From Gammaproteobacteria bacterium (GTDB lineage: Bacteria; Pseudomonadota; Gammaproteobacteria; Pseudomonadales; Halieaceae), in the NCBI GenBank assembly GCA_029859085.1, contig JAOUDU010000008.1, positions 1 through 17,705 of the forward strand: 17,705 bases of DNA, read 5' to 3'. The position numbers were made by a program, and so were the translations under genes. The notes under the pieces are model-generated. The model did no database searches. It worked only from the letters and a program-made list of their open reading frames with translations, and was not told the DNA's origin. The stretch's first letter is position 1. Every line of letters starts with the position of its first letter. Shown piece after piece: positions 1-6,143 of this stretch.

Positions 1-1
1 A

Positions 2-961
2 GATCTTCGAGACCCTTTCAGGCTTATGTCCTATAAACTGGATGGGCGCGAAAGTTACCAGTTGACCGATATCCCTGCGGGCGAATATGCGCTGCTGGTT
101 TATTACGATGAAAACGACAACCTTGAAATAGACAAGAACTTCATAGGGATTCCTACTGAGCCGCTTGGTTTTTCGAATAACTACCGGCCCAAGGGGCCAC
201 CCAGCTTCACGCGGGCCGCCTTTACCCTGGCGCAGGATGAGCGGCGTCAATTCACGGTAGGGCTGTATCGCCCGCTGGGTAAGCGCGGTCGCCTTGGTGT
301 GGGCGTTGGCGCGATAAGCCGAAGCAGCCCTTATCGTGATTACGACGGCAGCGTGACCCAGGTGATCCCTGCAATTACCTACAATGGCGCTCGCCTGCAG
401 GTACTGGGACCCAACGTCAGCTTCGGACTCGTGGGGACTGGTAAGCTGAGACTGGCAGCCGCCGGGACGTATAGACAAGGTGTCTACGATGAAAACGACA
501 GCGAGTATCTCCGGGGGATGGGAGATCGCGACAGCACGTTCATGGCCGGGCTGGCGCTGCAGGCAGAACTACCCTTTGGCTTCGATATGGCGCTTGGCTA
601 TCAGCATGATCTGCTGGACAGAATTGGCGGTGGGGAGGCAAGGCTTGCGATCGACAAGTCGTTTCAACTGGGTACGTTCAGGTTCTCTCCGGAACTGGGC
701 GTCAACTGGCTGGCGCAGGACCTGGCCAATTATGATTTTGGTGTACCACGGAGCAAGGCCGAGGCCGACCGTCCTGCCTACCGCCTGGATTCGGTATTCA
801 CATTTGATGTAGGCGTGGGGATGCTGTATGAGATTACGACCGATTGGCTCTTGGTAATGAATGTCGCTGTGGAGTTTTTTGATAACGAGGTCACCGACAG
901 CCCAATTGTCGATGAAGACTATGTGCTGAAGGGCTTTTTCGCGGTTAATTACATTTTCTAG
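2..961 (+). CDS. DUF2141-MipA/OmpV outer-membrane protein, 5'-truncated by the window
   Basis: The reading frame is open to the left edge, so the true start lies outside the window; the first internal ATG is at 26. Numbering from that ATG, residues 1-75 match the end of a DUF2141 domain: the PAGEYALLVYYDENDN stretch followed by IPTEPLGFSNN is the typical signature. Residues about 80-311 look like a MipA/OmpV beta-barrel, with alternating hydrophobic/polar strands, many Gly and aromatic residues, and a terminal aromatic (NYIF). MipA-family proteins sit in the outer membrane; MipA itself scaffolds murein enzymes in E. coli, but most members have no assigned job. The missing N-terminus should hold the signal peptide and first DUF2141 strands. 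The next gene begins 25-49 bp downstream on the same strand and also encodes a probable barrel, so the two may be co-transcribed. The domain call is firm; the function is not known. Confidence 0.8.
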   Translation, partial: DLRDPFRLMSYKLDGRESYQLTDIPAGEYALLVYYDENDNLEIDKNFIGIPTEPLGFSNNYRPKGPPSFTRAAFTLAQDERRQFTVGLYRPLGKRGRLGVGVGAISRSSPYRDYDGSVTQVIPAITYNGARLQVLGPNVSFGLVGTGKLRLAAAGTYRQGVYDENDSEYLRGMGDRDSTFMAGLALQAELPFGFDMALGYQHDLLDRIGGGEARLAIDKSFQLGTFRFSPELGVNWLAQDLANYDFGVPRSKAEADRPAYRLDSVFTFDVGVGMLYEITTDWLLVMNVAVEFFDNEVTDSPIVDEDYVLKGFFAVNYIF

Positions 962-1010
962 AGCAGAATTCATAGGGACGGTCGAATTGCCCAAACGGGT
1001 AAATGTGGTG

Positions 1011-1880
1011 ATGACTCAGTGCCGCGTAATTCCATGGCCATTTCTGCCAGCGCTCCTTCTTGTGTATTTATTGCAATCGACGGCTATGGTCGCAGCCCAG
1101 ACGACGCGTGAGCAGGCGGAGCCCGATTTCAATTACGTTTACGGTGCCGTTCTGGGCAGCGGGTACTACAAGTCGGCCAGTGAGAAGTTACTGATATTGA
1201 GGATACCCCTCTCATTTGAGCTGCCCGACAGCGAGTGGAATACACGCATTCTGGCGCCGGTGGCGATCGGCCTTCGTAACGGTCGTGACACTCCGGAGCG
1301 ACGGGAAGTCTCCGATAATTTCGCCACCTACTCGATTATGCCTGGCCTGGCAGCGACTTTCAGGCTAAGGGAGAACTGGGAAATATCGCCGTCCGCCCAG
1401 CTGGGCATTGCCAGGGATATCAAAAATAATGCCAGCAGCTGGGTAACTTCAGCAGCGGTGCGTCATCACGGCTGGTGGGACCTTGACTCAAGTCGGTTGA
1501 CACTGGGGCAGCGTCTACGTTTTGCCGGTCAACGAGATCGAAGTGGCGGCAACGAAACAGCCTTCATTCTATTGGAGCAGGGAGCGGACTGGAACTTCGC
1601 GACAGATTCTGATTTCAGGGGAAACCCCATCCGGGGAGGCGTGTTCCTCCTCTGGCAACAGTACTTCAACAGGCTGAACATCGAGGGCGTATCTCCGGCC
1701 AGGGTAGATATAGATCGATTGTTTCAACTCGGCATCACATTGGGTCTGGAACGGAGGATGAGCATCGGCGGGATTCCCTTCAAGACCATCGGCATCTCGT
1801 TGTCACGGGGCAACAGCTATGACGGCAATGAAATAAAGGCAATAAATATTAGCCTTGGCTTCCCGCTGACAGAGGACTGA
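1011..1880 (+). CDS. Secreted probable outer-membrane beta-barrel protein, unknown function
   Basis: I do not recognise the family. From the ATG at 1011 (289 aa) the protein begins with a short polar stretch, a hydrophobic core (FLPALLLVYLLQSTAMVAA) and a likely cleavage site near AAQ, so a Sec signal peptide is clear. The rest has alternating beta-strand patterns (for example QLGITLGLERR and TIGISLSRG), ends in an amphipathic strand (INISLGFPL), and lacks internal membrane helices, as expected for an outer-membrane barrel. The start is uncertain: a TTG at 987 adds eight residues and has an AGGGACGG sequence six bases upstream, while the ATG at 1011 gives the more compact signal peptide; GTG codons at 1005 and 1008 are also possible. 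It follows the DUF2141-MipA gene closely and probably shares its transcript. Nothing in the sequence points to a substrate. Confidence 0.75.
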   Translation: MTQCRVIPWPFLPALLLVYLLQSTAMVAAQTTREQAEPDFNYVYGAVLGSGYYKSASEKLLILRIPLSFELPDSEWNTRILAPVAIGLRNGRDTPERREVSDNFATYSIMPGLAATFRLRENWEISPSAQLGIARDIKNNASSWVTSAAVRHHGWWDLDSSRLTLGQRLRFAGQRDRSGGNETAFILLEQGADWNFATDSDFRGNPIRGGVFLLWQQYFNRLNIEGVSPARVDIDRLFQLGITLGLERRMSIGGIPFKTIGISLSRGNSYDGNEIKAINISLGFPLTED

Positions 1881-1967
1881 GACCAGTCGGCATGACAGCA
1901 GCACAGATAGACACATTGTGTGAATAGACTAAAAAGCTTTGGCGACTGATGCTGTCACAGGGGGTGC

Positions 1968-2513
1968 TCACAGAACCAGTAACATCCACGGAGTTCCCAG
2001 TATCAGGTAAACCGCCAAAAATACGCCAGTCACCACACCTCCACACCGATAGACTTCGGAACCGGTGAGGTAGCCGCTACCCATAAAAATGACATTGGCA
2101 CTGGACCCTTGCGGGGTACTCATCGAGGCAATTTCAGGTACACTGGAGGCCAGGAACCAGCCGTCAAAAGTGATCTCAAAACCTCTGCCTGCCGCGATCG
2201 CGACCCCAACAGGGTTGGCAGCCATTGCTGTGAGCCACAGCGCCGAAGAAAGTCCCAGGCCAGCCATACTGGTCATCATAAGGTAAGCGCCAATCCGCTG
2301 CCTGGATTCCTCCCAGGGGTAAGAACCATTAAAACAGGCCAAGGAATTCACGATGGGATACAGGACGCCAGAGCGTGCGGTATTGCTGGGAAAGGCCGGT
2401 GCAACCAACACGTCTGTGGCTACCATTACTGAATGCTCGTTGGCGGGCTCCCGCACCCGTACGCGGCCACGCCATGAAAGTAAGCCTTCATTAGCGCCAC
2501 GCACTACCAGACT
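1968..2513 (-). pseudogene. Remnant of a DASS/SLC13 (CitT-like) anion:sodium symporter
   Basis: The minus-strand frame keeps hallmark pieces of the divalent anion:sodium symporter family in the right order but far too short: about 178 residues against roughly 450-480. Seen are the VAPAFPSNTARSGVLYPIV segment (family motif PSNTAR near a helical hairpin), then RIGAYLMMTS, then LTAMAANPVG. After VPEIASM (about 2121) the frame jumps straight to STPQGSSANVIFMGSGYL, which resembles the family's C-terminal hairpin and last helix. Some 200 or more middle residues are therefore missing, and the N-terminal half is lost too; the family's TGLG-containing segment before PSNTAR is absent. The ORF opens with a GTG at 2504 just after a stop codon at 2514-2516 and has no visible ribosome site. 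Intact members import C4-dicarboxylates, citrate or sulfate. The stop near 1968 looks natural. I read it as an inactivated gene; a new short protein is unlikely. Confidence 0.75.
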
Positions 2514-2516
2514 TCA

Positions 2517-3249
2517 TCGACCTATACCGTCAGTCACAGCGACGGTACATTGACGGGCAAGCAAGAAAACTTACTGGAAGAACCGTCCCGGTAGATCGTG
2601 ACAACGCGATTACGTTCGGTAACTTTGCTGCCACCTGTCCGGCGTCAGGAGGGAGCATCACCGCATCCGCTGCACGATACACTCCAACCTACCTCTGGTG
2701 GAAGGGAGATTGTCGTGCACCGGCCCTCCCACGCCAACGGCCGCAATCCGGCCTCCTGGCGCATACCAATGGGCGACTGAAACCGATTTATTCACTCTAC
2801 GACAGGGCTGGAAGCCAGCCCGGCAGGTCGCAGGTTTGAGCCCTGATATGGCAGTCATATTCTCGATTTTGATAGATTATTCATAGAATACTCCCTCCGG
2901 ATTTTATAGGGACCCGGGCAAGACCCATTCTCCGCGGTCGGATGGTCAAGGCAGTGTCAGCGGGTATTGCAGTTGGCTGCTAGCTGCTTCCAGTGAGCCC
3001 TCCTCCCCCGCTGCCTCCTCTCCCATCCAGTACGCAAATGATTTCCCGTGCTTAATCATGGACTGTAGAACATCATGACCCTCAACCGGACCTGCATTGG
3101 CATTGTCGTGAGTGTCAGGTTCAAAATAATGCTGATGAACGGTCAGCATGTAGGCTAGACTATTCTCACTGGAAGCTATCAAATGGCGTCACTCTTTTTT
3201 TGCCAAGGAGCGACAAGCTTCCAACACTTTTCTATGGGTTTTCCAATCA
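2517..3249. other. 733 bp without a convincing gene
   Basis: No frame on either strand gives a recognisable domain plus a believable start. The left part borders the transporter remnant and may be decayed DNA from the same event. The only stretch with protein-like composition is a minus-strand frame from 3182 to 2946 (TTG start, or an internal ATG at 3149), 67-78 residues and rich in His, Glu and Asp; it has no ribosome site and I could not place it in a family. A perfect 7-bp hairpin sits at 2805-2821. The right end is the leader of the antiporter gene, where an AAGGAG sequence at 3205-3210 is about 40 bp from that gene's ATG and too far to serve as its ribosome site. Confidence 0.5.
2805..2821. 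repeat. Perfect 7-bp hairpin (GGGCTGG/CCAGCCC, 3-nt loop)
   Basis: GGGCTGG and CCAGCCC are separated by AAG. No T-tract follows on either strand, so an intrinsic terminator is unlikely. It resembles short extragenic palindromes in form, but I see no second identical copy in the window. Confidence 0.5.
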
Positions 3250-4326
3250 ATGGAAACGACTGTTTTTCTGGCGCTGGGCCTGGTCTTGTTGGTGTTCGGC
3301 GCCCATTGGCTAGTCAAGGGCGCCGCTAGCCTGGCGGCTTCCTTGGGTATTTCACCTCTGGTAATTGGCTTAACAATCGTTGCTTTCGGCACAAGTGCTC
3401 CGGAAATGGCGGTCAGCGTTGGCGCAGCGTTTGCGGGCGAAGCAGATCTTGCCCTGGGCAATGTTGTCGGCAGTAATATCTTTAACGTGTTGCTAATTTT
3501 GGGCATATCTGCCCTGGTGACGCCATTGGTCGTCAATCAACAACTGGTTCGCCTGGATGTCCCGTTAATGATCGTGGCATCTATATTGGTTTTGTTGTTT
3601 GGGATGGATGGAAATGTTGGCAGAACGGAGGGCGCTGTTTTATTTGCGGGCATCTTGGCCTATACAGTTTTTCTGATTTTTCAAAGCCGTAAAGAAAATA
3701 ACGCCGCCGTGCGAGCTGAGTATGAAGGCGAGTATGCCGATAAAGACACTGATGGGTCCATACATTACGTACGCGACGGTGCTTTGATTCTTTTCGGTTT
3801 GTTTTTGCTGGTTTTGGGCTCGCAGTGGTTGGTAGAGAGCGCAATTACGATTGCGCAATATTTTGGTGTGAGCGAACTAATCATCGGTTTAACGATAGTA
3901 GCGGCTGGTACCTCCTTGCCCGAACTGGCCACTTCTGTGATTGCGTCCATTCGTGGTGAACGCGATATAGCGGTCGGAAATGTCGTTGGTAGTAATATTT
4001 TCAACCTTTTATCTGTATTGGGGCTCTCCAGCATCGTTGCTCCCCACGGCATTGCAGTGCCGGCGGTGGCGATTGGTTTCGATATTCCGGTCATGATCGG
4101 TGTCGCTCTGATCTGCTTGCCGATATTCTTTTCCGGTTATGTGATCACCCGGTGGAACGGCGTGCTGTTTTTGTTCTATTACGTCGCTTACACGACCTAT
4201 CTGATTCTGGCTGCAGTTCAACACGATGCAATGAAGGATTTTAGTGTCGCGATGCTGGTGGTGATGCCATTGACGGCGATTGCCCTGATGATTTCGGCAT
4301 ATCGTTATCATCGATTGAAATCGTAG
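3250..4326 (+). CDS. YrbG-like calcium/sodium antiporter (CaCA family)
   Basis: This inner-membrane cation exchanger of the Ca2+:cation antiporter superfamily is expected to extrude Ca2+ in exchange for Na+ (or K+/H+). The 358 residues form two homologous halves of about five helices each, the family's inverted duplication. The two alpha-repeats are explicit: GTSAPE at residues 47-52 with GNVVGSNIFN at 70-79, and GTSLPE at 220-225 with the identical GNVVGSNIFN at 243-252. The acidic residues in the two GTSxPE motifs are the known ion ligands. A hydrophilic, acidic loop (about 146-172) joins the halves, as in YrbG-type proteins. The length is slightly above E. coli YrbG (about 325 aa). The ATG at 3250 gives the usual short N-terminus before helix 1; no strong Shine-Dalgarno is visible, and no ATG, GTG or TTG was seen in frame upstream to about 3180. 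By eye the gene is less GC-rich than the glycosidase genes to its right. It appears monocistronic and is followed by a hairpin at 4354. Confidence 0.93.
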   Translation: METTVFLALGLVLLVFGAHWLVKGAASLAASLGISPLVIGLTIVAFGTSAPEMAVSVGAAFAGEADLALGNVVGSNIFNVLLILGISALVTPLVVNQQLVRLDVPLMIVASILVLLFGMDGNVGRTEGAVLFAGILAYTVFLIFQSRKENNAAVRAEYEGEYADKDTDGSIHYVRDGALILFGLFLLVLGSQWLVESAITIAQYFGVSELIIGLTIVAAGTSLPELATSVIASIRGERDIAVGNVVGSNIFNLLSVLGLSSIVAPHGIAVPAVAIGFDIPVMIGVALICLPIFFSGYVITRWNGVLFLFYYVAYTTYLILAAVQHDAMKDFSVAMLVVMPLTAIALMISAYRYHRLKS

Positions 4327-4341
4327 TCGTCCAGAATGTTT

Positions 4342-4352
4342 TGACAAGTTAA
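4342..4352 (+). repeat. Direct repeat copy 1 (TGACAAGTTAA)
   Basis: An 11-nt match to 5836-5846 in the same orientation. Allowing one inserted base and one substitution, the similarity extends over GTTT(C)TGACAAGTTAA(T/C)GT. The two copies bracket the acyl-CoA dehydrogenase gene. They could be a shared binding site, a recombination footprint or chance. Confidence 0.4.
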
Positions 4353-4353
4353 T

Positions 4354-4376
4354 GTCGGTTTCCACTTGAAACCGAC
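4354..4376. terminator. Perfect 9-bp inverted repeat after the antiporter gene
   Basis: GTCGGTTTC and GAAACCGAC are separated by five bases, 28 bp after the antiporter stop codon. It can serve as a transcript 3'-end hairpin for that gene and lies about 210 bp beyond the stop of the opposing acyl-CoA dehydrogenase gene. No clear U-tract follows on either strand, so intrinsic termination is plausible but not proven. Confidence 0.5.
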
Positions 4377-4516
4377 CCGGGATTGCCCGCAGTTCAACAT
4401 CCCAGGCGTCACGCCAGATCGTCTATTCTCATCAGGCAATCTCCCTGCGTTCATTTCACAAAGCACCGACAAAACCTTAATAGAAACAATGTCGCGGACT
4501 ATTGCAGTTGCCAGTG

Positions 4517-4546
4517 GCAGCTTGAAACTGGAATTCGCCAGGGGCA
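4517..4546 (+). repeat. Imperfect dispersed repeat, copy A
   Basis: The stretch GCAGCTTGAA, four variable bases, then GAATTCGCCAGGG resembles 16858-16887, which reads GCGGCTTGAA, four different bases, GAATTCGCCAGGG; about 24 of 30 positions agree. Both copies lie between genes, more than 12 kb apart. Copy A can also fold through CTGG/CCAG around AATTCG. The rest of the 4377-4587 gap shows no gene. Confidence 0.4.
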
Positions 4547-4587
4547 GGTAATTCAGTTCGCATCCGGTTGTTCCCGTAATGGTACCT

Positions 4588-5715
4588 TCAGGCGCGCTGG
4601 CGACGAATGCTCACCCCGATTCGCTCATTCATCATTTCTGTAGTCCCGTCCGTAAAAGCGGCGATCTTGGCGCAGGCCAGATGCCTGCCCAGGGCATTGT
4701 CCTGGCGGAGACCGTTGGCACCCATGGCCTGCATGCAGGCGGCGATGGCCGGCAAGGTAACGCGACCCGCAAACTTCTTGGCTACCGCCGCCGCGAGCAC
4801 CACGTCCCCGCTGTCGTCGACCAGTTGCCCCGCCTTTTCTGCAAGGGCTCGCATGGCCTGCAGGTCCGTAGCGACGTCGCAGAGTGACCAGGTCAAACCC
4901 TGGTTCTCCAGGATGGACTGACCGAAGGCCATCCGCGTTTCACCGTAATCGAGTGCTCGATCCAGCGCATCTGCCACCATGCCGCAGCACATACTGGCTA
5001 CATAGATGCGTGCTCCGTTGACGGTGCTCATCGCGTGCTTGAAGGCTTCACCGGGGGGTGACAGCAGATCTTGCCCGGATGCCTGATAATTCTCCAGGTG
5101 GAATTCGCCGGCGCCGATGGAGTGACCGCCCAGAAGCGAATAAATATCGCCGCGCCTGAACCCCGGTTTACGGGCGTCGACCAGGAATGACGCTATGCCG
5201 CGCCAGCCACTGCCTGCATCCGTCTGGGCATAGACGATGAAAAGGTCCGCTATCGCTGCGTTGGTGATCCACGCCTTGGTCCCGTTCAATAGCCAGACCT
5301 CGCCGGACCTGGCCGCTGTGGTGGTGATTCCGCCGAAATCGCTTCCGGCGCCCGGCTCCGAAAGGGCCGTCGCCCCAAACACCTCTGCTCGCATGAGCGA
5401 TGCGACCAGGTCCTGATGATGTTGCGCCGTCGAGCCAATAGCCAGTTTGGCTGCGATGTTCTGGGTATTGACGAGGGAAAAGGCGAAGGCCATGTCCCCG
5501 CGGGCAAGTTCCTCACAAATGGCCTGCTTGGTCCGAAAGCTGGCTCCCATGCCTCCGTGTTCCCTGGGAGTCTCAAAAGATAGAAGACCCAGTTTCGCAG
5601 CTTCGCGCAAGGCATCCTCAGGCTGGATCCGGGCGTTTTCCCAGGACTGGGCGCGGGGCGCAATATAATTCCTGCGGAAGTCACGGGCGGCGTCGATGAT
5701 GCACTGCTGTGTCAT
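4588..5715 (-). CDS. Acyl-CoA dehydrogenase family protein
   Basis: This FAD-dependent enzyme introduces a 2,3-double bond into an acyl-CoA and passes electrons to ETF; the substrate is not readable. At 375 residues it has the normal family length. The FAD/substrate motif ALSEPGAGSD is at 117-126 and the middle-domain motif NGTKAWITNA at 144-153, followed by the helical C-terminal domain with RMAFGQSILENQG at 261-273 and the Q-x-x-GANGL motif near 329-336. In most members the catalytic base is Glu in a YEGT-type motif; here it reads TDGT, with Asp356 at that position. The helix position used by isovaleryl-CoA-type enzymes (NGARIYVA, 233-240) shows no Glu. The ATG at 5715 has an AGGAG ribosome site (5722-5726) six bases upstream. 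The gene stands alone, divergent from the TonB receptor gene across a 428-bp gap, so shared control is possible. Family confidence is high; the chemistry is less sure because of the Asp. Confidence 0.92.
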   Translation of the reverse strand: MTQQCIIDAARDFRRNYIAPRAQSWENARIQPEDALREAAKLGLLSFETPREHGGMGASFRTKQAICEELARGDMAFAFSLVNTQNIAAKLAIGSTAQHHQDLVASLMRAEVFGATALSEPGAGSDFGGITTTAARSGEVWLLNGTKAWITNAAIADLFIVYAQTDAGSGWRGIASFLVDARKPGFRRGDIYSLLGGHSIGAGEFHLENYQASGQDLLSPPGEAFKHAMSTVNGARIYVASMCCGMVADALDRALDYGETRMAFGQSILENQGLTWSLCDVATDLQAMRALAEKAGQLVDDSGDVVLAAAVAKKFAGRVTLPAIAACMQAMGANGLRQDNALGRHLACAKIAAFTDGTTEMMNERIGVSIRRQRA

Positions 5716-5835
5716 GGCGTTCTCCTGGGAAGATACAGTTGTTCGTAAGATGGCGAGGCAGCCCGGACAGGACTTTGCTTAACTGCTTGCCGACCGTCAA
5801 GTATATGGAAAACAGACGATCTGCAGTGAGGTTTC

Positions 5836-5846
5836 TGACAAGTTAA
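5836..5846 (+). repeat. Direct repeat copy 2 (TGACAAGTTAA)
   Basis: Same-orientation match to 4342-4352, about 1.49 kb away across the acyl-CoA dehydrogenase gene. It lies about 120 bp upstream of that gene's start, within the divergent control region. Confidence 0.4.
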
Positions 5847-5924
5847 CGTTTTTCTCCGAGCATGGAAATGACATAACGAAAACCCTTACGAACGAGTCTC
5901 AATGTAAGGCCAAATAACTGGTTG

Positions 5925-5936
5925 TCGGTCGACCGA
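5925..5936. promoter_or_regulatory. 12-bp perfect palindrome, candidate operator
   Basis: TCGGTCGACCGA is its own reverse complement. It lies about 210 bp before each flanking start codon, and GTTGTCGGT overlapping its left half recurs at 6050-6058. The form suits a dimeric repressor of the TetR or LacI kind, and a TetR gene lies downstream in the locus, but the pairing is only a guess. Confidence 0.35.
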
Positions 5937-6143
5937 TTTGAATTCATGTAGCGCCAGCCCAAAGCCACGGGTCAACTTTCCAGTATCGACTTGACGTGCA
6001 CCAGACTTTTATTGAACAATCGGACAACGAAATAGCCGGTTGATATTACGTTGTCGGTGTTTCATTAGCGGTTGGCAGATCAGGCTGCGCTGTACCGGTG
6101 TCATCCGGTGGCCTGACAAAATAACTATAGCAAGGAACTGGCC

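Larger units (their letters stand above)
5716..6143. promoter_or_regulatory. 428-bp divergent control region (acyl-CoA dehydrogenase / TonB receptor operon)
   Basis: No gene is present on either strand. Visible elements include direct repeat copy 2 (5836-5846), a CCTTAC/GTAAGG inverted repeat at 5884-5909, the 12-bp palindrome at 5925-5936, two copies of GTTGTCGGT (5921-5929 and 6050-6058), and CCGGTG repeated at 6095-6100 and 6105-6110. TTGACG at 5991-5996 with AACAAT at 6015-6020 (18-bp spacer) is a weak candidate promoter for the receptor gene. An AAGGA ribosome site at 6132-6136 sits seven bases before the receptor ATG. Which elements bind a regulator cannot be read from sequence. Confidence 0.5.

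Noticed and set aside
569..994. 141-codon minus-strand frame
   Set aside because: Antisense to the MipA-like gene and without a recognisable domain.
1849..2046. 65-codon minus-strand frame next to the transporter remnant
   Set aside because: No transporter-like sequence; it overlaps the end of the upstream barrel gene and the remnant's own frame.
2831..2845. tRNA T-arm-like stem-loop
   Set aside because: CAGG/CCTG around TTTGAGC lacks the invariant C of the T-loop, and no acceptor, D or anticodon arms fit around it.
4342..5846. Acyl-CoA dehydrogenase as part of a transposon
   Set aside because: The flanking repeats are direct and short, with no terminal inverted repeats and no transposase gene.
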